64,000 bases of DNA, from the NCBI RefSeq assembly GCF_024323335.1, contig NC_066580.1, positions 84,057,391-84,121,390 of the forward strand, written 5' to 3'. The translations under genes and the position numbers were made by a program. The notes beneath the pieces are model-generated. The model searched no databases, was not told the DNA's origin, and saw nothing but the letters and a program-made list of their open reading frames with translations. Below, piece after piece: positions 43,760-56,112 of the stretch; position 1 is the stretch's first letter; every line of letters begins with the position of its first letter. The DNA is from Lathyrus oleraceus (lineage: Eukaryota; Streptophyta; Magnoliopsida; Fabales; Fabaceae).

Positions 43760-46700
43760 TGCCGCATCGCAAAAAACAACCGGCGGGAAAAACACAGAGC
43801 CGCCACCGTGCGTTATTTATCCCAAAGGAGGGAAAGGAAACGCTCGAAGTAAACCTGAAAAAGGGAAAGGAATGGTCTTACGACTAGAGATTGCAAGGTA
43901 CGGGAGTCGGTTACGCAAGGGGAAGGTATTAGCACCCCTCACGTACGTCGTACTCGACGGGATCCACGCTCAAAAGAATAGAAAAAGGTTGCTGATAAAC
44001 TGCTCAAAGACTGCACACACACTGGACTAACAAAACAGGTGAAAGAAGATGGAGGAAAGGGGACTCGGCAGGATGTCACATCCTGGGCCTACGTAGTTTG
44101 TCAGAAACAAATATCAGAGTCGACGTAGTTCGAGGAAATGGGAAATATGCTCGCTAGGATATCGCATCCTATGCATACGTATCTTCTCTAACCAGAGGAA
44201 GAATCAGAGCACTCGTAGCTCGGCTAACGCGCGCTGAAACAAAACACTGAAAGGAGACGCTGAGACGTCAAACTAAACACACTACAGGAAACGGAATGCC
44301 AATAAATGGACTTATATCAGACTCCGAACAAACAAACGCAAACAGGAAACGGAATGCCAATAACTGGACTTACATCCGACTCCAAACACACACGAAAGAA
44401 GGGTCTCGATTGCAACGAGGGCAAGAAAAAAGGAAGGTCTCGATCGCAACGAGGGCGAGAGAAAGGAATCGCAACAAGGATGAAAGCAAACAAGGATTAA
44501 TTGTTAGTCGTCAGTCAAACTCGACAAGACATCGCATCTTGTGCCTACGTATCTCATCTGAACATGAGAATCAGAGTTGTCGTAGTTCGGCTAAACTATT
44601 TCTGTTTGTTTTGTGTTTTTTAGGTGAACGACGTTACTACGCAATCTACCGGATACTCGACCTTTGGAGAGTTACTCATCTGTAGTAGAAGGAGTTAACG
44701 TGTTCTTAAGAGAAGATAAAGTATGTTTGTGTTTTAGGAATGCTCATGCAAGAGAGGAAGTCCTAGACGAAGGAACCGTGCTACCTTAGTTGACATGCAA
44801 ACGAGAGACTATACGAAGTCTAGCAATCCTATGGGGATACGATAAGCAAGTCTCAAAAGAGAACGAAAACTGGAAATGGAATGCCAATTGATGGTCTTAC
44901 ATCTAACTCCACAAAACAAAGTAGGAAACAGATAGCCAATCGATGGTCTTACATCTGACTCCTCAAACAAACGAGCAACAAATGCAAACACACAAAATGC
45001 AATCATCACACTCTATACACAAACAAGAGGCTCAGACAAGTTGGTTGGGCTTTAGTCAAGGGGTCATATCAACCTCGACAAACAAGCCAAAACTGTAGGG
45101 GTGTCTTGAAGCTCTTAACCACTAACATTGAGAGTTAGGGTGAAGCTGATGAAAGGAAATGAGGATTAGACCTCATGCTCTTAACCCTGGCCTGGGTGAG
45201 CTTGAATCAAAGAAGATGTGAGGATCCAGAATGAGGGACCCTATTCCACTTGACTGACTCTATACACAAAATCTTGGGTTATGTTCAAGAGCGTCAGCAT
45301 GTAGTGTGAGCATGATGAACGACTCAACGACTAACAGGGGACTGATTTCTAGACCCTTCTATTTGTCAATTGCCTCTTCACTTAGGAGGACTTAAGTAAC
45401 ATGCCTCGACAAGGAGGTCTTTAGCACAAACATAAACAATCACAGTCATTGCCTCTTAAGGAGGACTTCAGCCAAATGCCTGCCAAAAGAAACGACAGGG
45501 ATTCCAGACTACATGGAGTACAAGAGTGGTTACCTAGGTGGTATGCCAACCACAACCAAAGAAAAGCTCAATAAAGAGCTAAAAGCGACTAATGTACCTG
45601 TACAAAAGCCAAACAGTCAATATTTACATTCAGACAAATCAAACAGTCAACAACAGTGGTGCTTATTCATCATCTACACAATGCAAGTCAAAGTGTAAGC
45701 AACTCAAGTGAGTCCATCACCAATGGACCTACAACACAACAAAGGTTAGTGGACAAGGTAATTTGCATCTCAAGTAAGGAGATCACATCAACCATTAGAG
45801 CTAGATGCTTGAACCTGAAATACAAAGCTCAATCGGTGAGTACAAACCACTAGCACCAAGACTAGGGTCAAAGGCAAAGCAAATAGTCAAAACAGAAGTT
45901 GATATTCCACATAAATCACATTTAATCAAGCAAGAACATGTCATAAAAAGGATCAAACTCAAATCATAAGGCAAGGCCATCCAATGAACAAGATAAGGCA
46001 AAGGCAAGCAAAGGTGATCACAATTGGACATCAAACATAGAAAATCCACATTAAAACAGAAAAGCATCCAATGATCATGAAATTTTTTATGTGATATTAA
46101 CATGTTAAACACAAGCCTCATGCAAAAAATTAGGACCAGAAGATATCAAATGGCATATGTATGAAAATGAATAAATGCAGCATCCAAATGTGTGACACAA
46201 ATTGTCACACCATATATTCATGTGTCTAAAACAGTGATGGAATGTGCTAAAAATGCCAAACAAAAGCCAAAAGATCATACTACTTGTTATGAATGAGCAT
46301 GTCAAATTTAAAAGCAATTGGATTAAGCATGAGCATTTCACAATCAAATTAGCACAACATATCATTTTTGCATCATGTTCAAACAATCAAGCACATTTAT
46401 AAATCCAGCAAGGAAAAAATCAGGAAATAAATGCTACAAAATAATAGACATTCAAACGAACATGTGAGAAAAAATTTGAATTAAATTGGATGCATATGTT
46501 ATTTTTAGTGATTTTTAGAATTAATGAACAAAAAATGAAATAATGTGAAAAGAATAATTGAAAAATGGAATGTGAATGGGGAATGGAAAACACATGAGGC
46601 ATGGTTCAAACATAGGTGTTTCAGGTTGCAAGGCGCATTCAGCATAAAACGAATTGAAAAAAAATGGAAATGCATGCGCTAAGGATCGAACAGAGGCAAG

Positions 46701-48516
46701 GCAAGTCATAGGCGCGTTCCACATAAAACGCTGCGTTTGGCACACGAAGGAAAATCAAATGTGGAAAATAAAAGTGCTGGCGCGCGGGATCGAACTGAGA
46801 ACAGGGATATGAAAGGCGCTTCTACAGGAAAACCCTAGCGCTCGCACCAGGTGACCGGAATAGTACTTCCGGTCATCTTCTCCGGTGGCTTTCCGGCGAC
46901 GCTCATCAATTTTTTTTCAGAATTACGCATATGATACATGGATTGAATCGTCTCTCAACGTACAACACGGATCTAACATCAATTCAAGCTAAATCTCCAT
47001 GAACAAGGCGAATCGAACAAAAACAGTTTGAACATCAAAATTTCAACTCAGCATATCTCATTCAATATTCATCCATTTCAAATTCTATTTATATCATGAT
47101 CATCAGCATTGAAAGTTCTACCTAAACATGGCAATAGAATGAAGAATCATGAGATTCGAAATCCAACCTTCTTGAAGAACAGAATGATGAAACAGTGGAT
47201 TCAAGCTCCCTCCAGCTCCAAATCTTCTCCTCCAACCTTGATATGAAGTCTGGTACACGAATTGACACTTGAAAAGGCTTGGATCTTGCTTAATTTGGAA
47301 CTTCCATGTTCATGTTCAAGCTTTGAGCATGCATGATTCTTGACCAAATCCACCAATCCAGGCCTTGATTCCTACTAAATGATGATCAATGAACACGAAT
47401 ATGCAAGAAAATGGATGTGTTATGTGAAGAATTTTCAAATTTGGATTGAGAGAAAATTTGGAGGGAAATCCAATTTCTAGATCTAGAATGTGTAATCCGA
47501 TCCAATTCAGTTAGGATTATCTATTTATATCACATGTTAACTACCATGCTAATCCCAATTAGGCTTGGCTAATGAAAAATTAAGGAAATATGAGGTGTAT
47601 GACCAATTTGGCAAATGCACCCTTGCATGGCAAAAATGCACGTGAACAGTGCCCATGCAAGGTTCAAAATCACTTAAAATCAGCTCAAGAACAACATAGA
47701 AGTGGAATTTTGCATGTATGATTCACCAATTTCAAATTATGCACTTTCCCTCCAAAATGCACTTGAATGGACAAATGATCATGTGATTCTCTTTCATGCA
47801 ATGCAATGATAGATTTGGAAAATATTGGTCACAAGGAGCAATTTGCAAAAAGAGTGACTCCATTTGGAGTTTTGTAGCCAAAGTTATGTCACTTTGAAGT
47901 TTCATGTATACTTGGTGATCATTTGCTCATAACTTCTCAACCCTTCATCAGATGCTCATGATCTTGGACTTTTTGAAAATGGGAGAGAAAGATATTCAAC
48001 TTTCATGTTGACCAAAATTTCATTTGAAGCTTCTTTGATGTTGAAAAGTCAAGTTGAATATGGTCCAAAAACTTGCCATTTTTGGAAACTTGAAATTACA
48101 GGTCACTTTCCATTTTGGGAAACTTTTGATTTGACTTCAAAATATTCAAGATAGATGTTTGACATGATGGATAAGCCTCTTTTGGACATGAATGAAGTGT
48201 CTCAAACCATTTCTCCACCTCAAAGCCCTCAGTTGACTGCACAGTTGACTTGTATGGGCCTCAGATGACCTGAAAATGCACTGATGAATTTGGGCCTTTA
48301 CCACTTGGTAAAATTGCTTCAAAATAAACCCTAGCTCATATAAGCTCTTAGAATGATCATGTGGCCTTCATCTCAAGGAAAAACTTGCTCTCTTGCACTG
48401 AGGAATTCTCTTGATGCTAGTGTTGACTGCCAATATGCAATGCAATATGGAATGATAAAATGACCTAAAAAATGAAATGAATGCATGAATGGGGAGGGAA
48501 AATTTGAGGTGCTACA
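43760..48516 (-). repeat. 3' LTR of element C
   Basis: 4757 bp on the minus strand, TGTAGCACCTC at 48516 to GATGCGGCA at 43760. Near its end are AGAGCCGCCA (43796-43805, one base off the reversed primer-site decamer), GGTATTAGCACCCC (about 43925), hairpin modules at about 44090-44235 and 44518-44600, and a motif ATGCCAAT...GGACTTAC repeated at 44296-44400 and 44876-44960. A palindrome lies at 46189-46211. No coding sequence; the open frames at 43722-46745 are not genes. Confidence 0.85.
46189..46211. repeat. Palindrome TGTGACA-N5-TGTCACA in the C LTR
   Basis: Inverted repeat with arms TGTGACA and TGTCACA around CAAAT. The LTR D has the same motif at 60940-60962 with 9-bp arms. Confidence 0.7.
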
Positions 48517-48529
48517 GCTGCCCCTATTC
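48517..48529 (-). other. Polypurine tract of C
   Basis: Minus-strand TGAATAGGGGCAGC (GCTGCCCCTATTC on plus) directly before the 3' LTR start. Confidence 0.7.
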
Positions 48530-48654
48530 AATCAACTGGGAACCTGAACGGATGAGAGCAGCAGCTATCAGACTTTCAAGGTAAACAGGGATTGAATACC
48601 AAAAGAACCGTAGAATTTGCACTCCGCAGGGGATAAAGCTAAGAAAGTGAGGCC

Positions 48655-49770
48655 ATTTACCAGATGGCGGCTTCAAAACAAGACTTGATATGCACTTATA
48701 TCAAGGAAAGCGAGGCCATTTACCAGATGGCGGCTTCCACTGCGGGATTTGATATCTTCCAATATCAAGGAAAGCGAGGCGCATTTACTGATGGCGGCTT
48801 CCACTGCAGGATTTGATATCTTCCGATGTCAAGGAAAGCGAGGCTCATTTACCAGATGGCGGCTTCCACTGTAGGATTTGATATCTTCTGATGTCAAGGA
48901 AAGTGAGGCTCATTTACCAAATGGCGGCTTCCACTGCAGGATTTGATATCTTCCAATATCAAGGAAAGCGAGGCTCATTTACCAGATGGCGGCTTCCACT
49001 GCAGGATTTGATATCTTCCAATATCAAGGAAAGCGAGGCGCATTTACCAGATGGCGGCTTCCACTGCAGGATTTGATATCTTCCAATATCAAGGAAAGCG
49101 AGGCGCATTTATTGATGGCGGCTTCCACTGCAGGATTTGATATCTTCCGATGTCAAGGAAAGCGAGGCTCATTTACCAGATGGCAGCTTCCACTGCAGGA
49201 TTTGATATCTTCCAATATCAAGGAAAGCGAGGCGCACTTACTGATGGCAGCTTCCACTACAGGATTTGATATCTTCCGATGTCAAGGAAAGCGAGGCTCA
49301 TTTACCAGATGGCGGCTTCCACTGCAGGATTTGATATCTTCCGATGTCAAGGAAAGCGAGCCTCATTTACCAGATGGCGGCTTCCACTGCAGGATTTGAT
49401 ATCTTCCGATGTCAAGGAAAGCGAGGCGCATTTACCAGATGGCGGCTTCCACTACAGGATTTGATATCTTCCAATATCAAGGAAAGCGAGGCGCATTTAC
49501 TAGATGGCGGCTTCCACTGCAGGATTTGATATCTTCCAATATCAAGGAAAGCGAGGCACATTTACCAGATGGCGGCTTCCACTGCAGGATTTGATATCTT
49601 CCAATATCAAGGAAAGCGAGGCGCATTTACTGATGGCGGCTTCCACTGCAGGATTTGATATTTTCCAATATCAAGGAAAGCGAGGCTCATTTATTGATGG
49701 CGGCTTCCACTGCAAGACTTGATATACACTGATATCAAGGAAAGCGAGGCCATTTACCAGATGGCGGCTT
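48655..49770. repeat. 65-bp tandem array in the C 3' UTR
   Basis: About 17 units of 65 bp built of GCGGCTTCCACTGCAGG, TTTGATATCTTCCAATATCA and AGGAAAGCGAGGC. Two unit types alternate (CAATATC and CGATGTC at the same place), and some lack the CCAGA before TGGCGG. TTTGATATC...ATATCAAGG forms an inverted repeat in each unit. Confidence 0.93.
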
Positions 49771-49852
49771 TACTGGGGAGGGGGAAAAAAGAGGTTTACC
49801 TCTGGAACAAGACCAGACGTTTACCGACGACTCTACTGGGGAACCAAAGAAA

Positions 49853-50720
49853 GCGCTTCACGACCAGACATCAACGGATGAATGGGAAGAAAGAAACCAC
49901 GACCAGACATCAACGGATGAATGGGAAGAGAGAAACCACGACAAGACATCAACGGATGAATGGGAAGAAAGAAACCACGACCAAACATCAACGGATGAAT
50001 GGGAAGAAAGAAACCACGACCAGACATCAACGGATGAATGGGAAGAAAGAAACCACAACCAGACATCAATGGATGAATGGGAAGAAAGAAACCACGACCA
50101 GACATCAACGGATGAATGGGAAGAGAGAAACCACGACTAGACATCAACAGATGAATGGGAAGAGAGAAACCACGACCAGACATCAACGGATGAATGGGAA
50201 GAAAGAAACCACGACCAGACATCAACGGATGAATGGGATGAAAGAAACCACGACCAGACATCTCTCGATGAATGGGAAGAAAGAAACCACGACCAGACAT
50301 CTCTCGGATGAATGGGAAGAAAGAAACCACGACCAGACATCAACGGGTGAATGGGAAGAAGGAAACCACGACCAGACATCTCTCGATGAATGGGAAGAAA
50401 GAAACCACGACCAGACATCTACCGATGAATGGGAAGAAAGAAACCACGACCAGACATCTCTCGATGAATGGGAAGAAAGAAACCACGACCAGACATCTAC
50501 CGATGAATGGGAAGAAAGAAACCACGACCAGACATCTCTCGGATGAATGGGAAGAAAGAAACCACGACCAGACATCTCTCGGATGAATGGGAAGAAAGAA
50601 ACCCGGACCAAACATCAACGGATGAATGGGAAGAGAGAAATCACGACCAGACATCAACAGATGAATGGGAAGAAAGAAACCACGACCAGACATCAAGGGA
50701 TGAATGGGAAGAAACTCGAT
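49853..50720. repeat. 39-bp tandem array in the C 3' UTR
   Basis: About 22 units of 39 bp, GACCAGACATCAACGGATGA plus ATGGGAAGAAAGAAACCAC. The period is 13 codons, so long frames open on both strands with peptide repeats; they are artefacts of the period. Some units change CAACGG to CTCTCG or CTACCG, and these variants are grouped and partly alternating at 50240-50580. Confidence 0.93.
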
Positions 50721-52971
50721 GTTTATTGACCATCGAGAGATGATGTCTACTGACACCAAAAGAAAGACAGGACACACACGGGTGTTGACACGACACTTAC
50801 CGGTATCACAAGGATGACATCTACATATGTCAAAACAAGGCGGACGCTTGCCGGGGACTACACTAGGGAGTCAAGCTTTCCTTTCACGGACGGGTGAGGA
50901 AATAAACCTCTCTGGGGATCGTCAATTCTGAATGCTGTCAAGAGCAACCGCTGCAAATGTACCATACAGATGTTGGACAATGATCCACCTCTGCTGGGGA
51001 AATGGTCTAAGCCTGCAAGATGCTAGGGGAGGAAAACTCCTGCTGGGAAAGCAAATGATCACTTTGCTGGGCACACAATTCCTGATTCGATCTCCTAACT
51101 CTGTGGGGAGTAGCACTGCTGGGGATGCTTATTGATCTGTCTCGAAATGGCAGAGAAACCCCCTCAACTAGGGAGTCACTTGTTGGGGACACACCAACCT
51201 CTCGACCATGCTGGAGAAACAGATTCTGAAATCGAACCAGATGACCCAACGTCGCGATGCTAAACTCCTCAGAATAACATCTTCACCAACCAACTAAACC
51301 AATCCTCGAATGGTAACCACGGCTTGGGGCTAATGCTTGCAATACGGATGTATGAATTTTACAACGTAATGCTCCAAAACCATGGAAATGCTACGCAATT
51401 AATGATGTAATATGCTATGCTTCTCTAAATGATGAATGCATAAAAGATATCCCCTCCGGGGGCTGCACGAGCCACTCTGCTGAGGAACTCAATATCACTC
51501 CAATCTCCACCCTACTGGGGAATAGCACTGCTGCTGGGGAAAGGATAATCCTTACTAGGGACGATCTCCACTGAACCCGATCGCTTGGGGACTTCGCTGG
51601 GGAAGAAACTACCAACACAAACCTCCGCTGGGGAAACAGCAACCTTCAAACTTGTTGGGGAAATAACATTCTCAACTCTGCTGGGGATTGCAGCAAACTT
51701 CAGACTTGCTAGGGAAATAACACTCTCAACCCTGCTGGGGATTGCAGCAAACTTCAGACTTGCTGGGGAAATACCGATCTCGAACCCGCTGGGGAGACAG
51801 GTTCCGAACTTGCTGGGGAGATAACTATCTCAGACCTGGCTGCCGAGGAAACACCGATCTCGGACCCGCTGGGGAGATAACAATCTCAAACCGCTGGGGA
51901 GGTACGAAATTTTGACATGGAACACCTGTCGCCTCGTCGGACACTGGAATTCACCATCCAACCACAGTGTCAACTTTCCACTTTTGAGAGCTCACAGACT
52001 CATCTGGTCTCTTCTAATTCACCTTGTATTCTCGGCTTTTCTCTGCTTCGAGACAAACGATCTCCTCAGATCCGGGCAAACTCTCTAATCCTCAGACTTT
52101 GAAGAGTCTTCTTGATTACCCTCTAGGATCGTCGCCATTCTTTCGCCGTCTTCTATCCCTCGTCCCTGATTGGACTTCAAAAGATTCTTTTGCCAAAAGG
52201 CTTCATATCACAACCTGCAAGTGAGTGAAAATAACCAACAACACCTGCAAAAGAGATCGTTAAATAAAAGCGTGCCCCAGGCGTGCCAGAATTTCAACAC
52301 CTAGGTCACTCAACCTTCCGAATAAGATTTCACGTTTTCAATCCTATAAACATGCATCGGAAGAGACCCCTATGTCTCAAAATGCAAAGATTCTTTATCA
52401 AAATAAACGGATGTTTTTTTGCAATCAAAGCGGTAATGAACACAACAAACAAAATTATTTGACTGAATATGCATTTTATTGGTTGAACAAAAGGTGGCTC
52501 GTAACTGAGCAATACACAGGAAGCAATCCCTGAAAAGAGGTAATTGCACGCAAAAGGAAAATCTATCCTAATGGCAATCTGAACCCGTGATCTCATCGAG
52601 TTCCAACTCGGTTACAACCCATATGTCCTCAAGACTCTCCGCACTTTCTGCCTTCTGAACAAGACGCTTCCGATCGATCACTATCGGGGATTATCCATGG
52701 TGTCTTAACCAAAGTACAAACGATCATGCTGGACGCAGTTGTTCGTTTCATTCCCTCTTTTGCCTAGACCGCTCTTCCGGGTTTTCAGTCCACCGGGATA
52801 CCCTTTTTTGCCCAAGCCGCCCTTGTGGGGTTTTCGACTTGCCGGGTGTACAGTTTTTTTTCTTTTTATCCCTAATTTTTGCCCGAACCTTTTTCTTTTT
52901 TCTTTTTGGTTCGCCGGGATGCCCATTTTTGCCTGGATTATTTTATTCTTTTCGTCCAGCGGGTCTCTTAT

Positions 52972-53440
52972 ACGAAGTATTTTTTTAACCGCGTCTGCAT
53001 TCACATGGGATGGAAAATCCTCGCCATCCATGGTCGTCAACAACAAGGCTCCTCCAGAGAAACCCTTCTTGACCACGAATGGACCTTCATAATTGGGTGT
53101 CCACTTGCCCCGACGATCGTTCTGAGGAGGAAGGATCCTTTTCGACACCATATCTCCCACATGATACACACGAGGTCGCACCTTTCGGTCAAAAGCACAC
53201 TTCATCCGCTGTTGGTACGACTGCCCATGACAAATGGCTGCCAGCCTCTTTTCCTCAAGTAGGCTCAACTCTTCATACCGAGTCCTTATCCACTTAGCCT
53301 CTTCCAATTACATCCATTGGGACTCTCAATGACGGGATCTGGACCTCAACTGGCAGCACAGCTTCCATCTTATACACCAGCGAGAAAGGCGTTGCCCTAG
53401 TAGACGTACGCACCGAGGTTCGATACCCAGGATACGAGCT
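52972..53440 (-). pseudogene. Integrase C-terminus of C
   Basis: Minus strand. It begins mid-integrase with [20 protein letters not shown], then [46 protein letters not shown]. The catalytic core is missing. Frame break near 53308; an extra A in the run near 52985 changes the normal AVKKYFA stop so that the frame runs on to 52705. Confidence 0.8.
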
Positions 53441-53829
53441 TCGTATTCAACTACATTGTTGGTGCATTCAAATGTCAGCCGGGCAGCACAAGGAATGTGG
53501 GATCCCTTCGGCGTAACCAAAACAGCACCAACCCCGCTACCATTCACGTTAACGGCCCTATCAAACATCAGAATCCGTTCGGATTCAGGGTCAGGCCCCT
53601 CCTCCGGGATTGGTTTCTCACAATCTTTCGATTTGAGAAACATGATGTCCTCATCAGGGAACTCAAACTTCATCGGTTGATAATCCTCAATGGGTTGCCG
53701 GGCGAGGTAATCAGACAATACACTCCCCTTTATTGCTTTCTGAGAGGTATACTGAATATCGTATTCAGTCAAAATCATTTTCCATCTCGCAACCCGTCTG
53801 GTCAATGCTGGCTTCTCAAATATATACTT
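53441..53829 (-). pseudogene. RNase H remnant of C
   Basis: Minus strand: KAIKGSVLSDYLARQPIEDY, then FDRAVNVNGSGVGAVLVTP and [12 protein letters not shown]. It is joined at its right end (53829-53831) to the 5' LTR fragment, and at its left (about 53440) to integrase at a GGGTATCGAAC-like sequence. Confidence 0.78.
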
Positions 53830-54530
53830 GGAAAATATTGGTCACAAGGAGCAATTTGCAAAAAGAGTGACTCCATTTGGAGTTTTGTAGCCAAAGTTAT
53901 GTCACTTTGAAGTTTCATGTACACTTGGTGATCATTTTCTCATAACTTCTCAACCCTTCATCAGATGCTCATGATCATGGACTTTTTGAAAATGGGAGAG
54001 AAAGATCTCCGACTTTCATGTCGACCAAAATTTCATTTGAAGCTTCTTTGACGTTGGAAAGTCAAGTTGAATGTGGTCCAAAAACTTGCCATTTTTGGAA
54101 ACTTGAAATTACAGGTCACTTTCCATTTTGGGAAACTTTTGATTTGACTTCAAAATCTTCAAGATAGATGTTTGACATGATGGATAAGCCTCTTTTAGAC
54201 ATGAATGAAGTGTCTCAAACCATTTCTCCACCTCAAAGCCCTCAGTTGACTGCATAGTTGACTTGTGTGGGCCTCAGATGACCTGAAAATGCACTGATGA
54301 ATTTGGGCCTTTACCACTTGGTAAAATTGCTTCAAAATAAACCCTAGCTCATATAAGCTCTTTAGAATGATCATGTGGCCTTCATCTCAAGGAAAAACTT
54401 GCTCTCTTGCACTGAGGAATTCTCTTGATGCCAATGCTGACTGCCAAGATGCAACGCAATATGGAATGATAAAATGACCTAAAAAATGAAATGAATGCAT
54501 GAATGGGGAGGGCAAATTTGAGGTGCTACA
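53830..54530 (-). repeat. 5' LTR fragment of C
   Basis: The first 700 bases of the C LTR on the minus strand, matching 47817-48516 with scattered differences. It is cut off at 53830 by the deletion into RNase H. Confidence 0.88.
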
Positions 54531-54535
54531 CATAC
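54531..54535. repeat. Target site duplication of C, right copy
   Basis: CATAC; pairs with 43755-43759. Confidence 0.9.
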
Positions 54536-55671
54536 ACATAAGCTGATAAACAGGTTCTTTAAAGCAGACTGAAGAATTACTTTACAACCAAAGTCATGAG
54601 ATCCAGCCAGAGGATCAAGTGTGTGTGATCCAGCATGAGGGTCATTTCGAAGATTCAGCCTGAGAATCGTTTTCCAATGAGTCAGCCTAAGGTTCAATTT
54701 GAAGATTCAGCCAGAGAATCACCTACAAGCTTCATTTCCCCAGTAAGCCAGCTAAAGGAGTAGATTGACAGCTCAACAGAAAATCAACCTACAAGGGGAT
54801 CCAGCCCGCAGATCGCAATTTAAAAACAAAGTCTAATTGAAGAGTCGTTACGACATGTTCTGGCCTGAAGAATATGTACGAAGCCCAAAAAGTGGAAATT
54901 TTCGAAGCTGCATATCTAACATGAAGGTTGGATGTAGATTTCGAAAGAGGGTCAACCAGCGCATGCCTCAGATGCGAGATCCTGATGATGGGAATTTATC
55001 ATCAAATCAATCCAGATCTAGCCAGAAGATCGAAGTCAGGTCTAGCCCGAAGACCGAAAATAGATTCAGCCAGAGAATCAAAGAAAGAAGGTCTAGCCCG
55101 AAGACCAAGAATAGATTCAGCCAGAGAATCGAAGATCGAAGTAGATCTAGCCAGAAGATCGAAGTCAGGTGTAGCCCGAAGAACGAGAATATATTCAGCC
55201 AGAGAATCAAAACAAAGAAGATCTAGCCAGAAGATCGAAGTCATGTCTAGCCCGAAGACCGAGAATAGATTCAACCAGAGAATCAAACTGAGAAGATCTA
55301 GCAAGAAGATCGAAGACGATCTAGCCAGAAGATCGAAGTCATGTCTAGCTCGAAGACCGAAATAGATTCAGCCAGAGAATCAAAATCGTATCCAGCCCGA
55401 GGATCAAAATTAATATCAAACCAGAGGACTAAATTGAGTATAGATTCAGCCAGAGGATCGAAACTCCAGATTAAGTCAGAAGACTGATTCAGATTCAGCC
55501 AGAGGATCGGAAGAAAAATAAACAACGCGGTGTATTTCAGCATTTTTGTGGTGTTCTCAGAGCGCAAATTTTCGGTCTGTCTTTGGTATTCAATCACAGC
55601 TCACCCCGTTTGTCTGATAAGCTGTTCGCTTTCATCCTGCTCGGGTTAGTTGATGATTGAATAGGGGCAAC
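54536..55671 (+). other. 3' UTR of element A, right part
   Basis: Continuation of the A 3' UTR past C. It starts with ACATAAGCTGATAAACAGG as in B at 39070, has a short version of the 52-bp array at 54600-54720 and the GATCTAGCCAGAAG array at 55010-55500, and ends with AATAGGGGCAAC (about 55659-55671). Confidence 0.8.
55010..55500 (+). repeat. About 21-bp repeats in the A 3' UTR
   Basis: Alternating AGATCTAGCCAGAAGATCGA, GTCTAGCCCGAAGACCGA and GATTCAGCCAGAGAATC. Longer than the B array and with the added CCCGAAGACC variant. Confidence 0.85.
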
Positions 55672-55920
55672 TGTAACACCCCAAAATTTGCCCTCCTCAT
55701 TCATGCATTCATTTTTAGGTCATTTAACATTTCATATTGCATTTCATCATGTCAATCGGAATCGGATCCAAGAGGCTTGAACATCGTCCGAGAATACTTT
55801 GCAGGTTCTATCCGGGTGATCATTCAACACAAGGGAAATACTTGAGTTACTTCCAACAATTTCAAATGGGGTTCATTCATCATTCAGAATGCCAATCTTG
55901 AAGGAGCAAAAATCTGTCCC

Positions 55921-56112
55921 TGAGCTGTCATGCTCGCTAGGCGAGCAGAATGGTTCGCCTAGCGAATCTGAGCTGTCATGCTCGCTAAGCGAGCAGAATG
56001 GTTCGCCTAGCGAATCTGAGTTGTCATGATCGCTAGGCGAGCAGAATGGTTCGCCTAGCGAATCTGAGCTGTCATGCTCGCTAAGCGAGCAGATCCTTCG
56101 CTAGGCGAAGCC
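55921..56112. repeat. 48-bp LTR repeats with nested palindromes, four copies
   Basis: Four 48-bp units. The second and fourth have GCTCGCTAAGCGAGC and the third has ATCGCTAGGCGAG. One unit more than the 5' LTR. Confidence 0.92.

Larger units (their letters stand above)
48530..52950 (-). other. 3' UTR of element C
   Basis: 4.4 kb non-coding, minus strand. It holds the 65-bp array, the 39-bp array, a GCTGGGGA-rich region (50860-51910) with repeats of about 55 bases at 51640-51900, and near the integrase the usual AAACCCGGAAGAGC and GGCAAAAATTAGGG phrases. The long apparent frames come from the arrays. Confidence 0.75.
43760..54530 (-). mobile_element. Element C: deleted Ogre-type element
   Basis: Minus-strand element of 10.8 kb, duplication CATAC. 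Right to left: about 700 bases of the 5' LTR start, a jump into RNase H, a jump into the integrase C-terminus, long 3' UTR with two large arrays, polypurine tract, full 3' LTR of 4757 bp. Everything from most of the 5' LTR through RT is missing. Since both outer ends and the duplication are intact, the losses came after insertion or in an element that moved with help. It belongs to a different Ogre subfamily from A and B (LTR start TGTAGCACCTC). Confidence 0.9.

Noticed and set aside
43722..44030. Possible gene start downstream of the A 3' UTR
   Set aside because: The sequence is the reversed end of the C LTR.
49719..50546. 275-codon open frame with 13-residue peptide repeats, and matching frames on the other strand
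   Set aside because: The 39-bp repeat period is a multiple of three, so any frame without a stop in one unit stays open. It lies in the 3' UTR of C and has no start context or conserved domain.
48655..50720. Regular repeats that could suggest a CRISPR array
   Set aside because: Units are tandem with no unique spacers, the genome is a plant, and the arrays belong to a retrotransposon 3' UTR.
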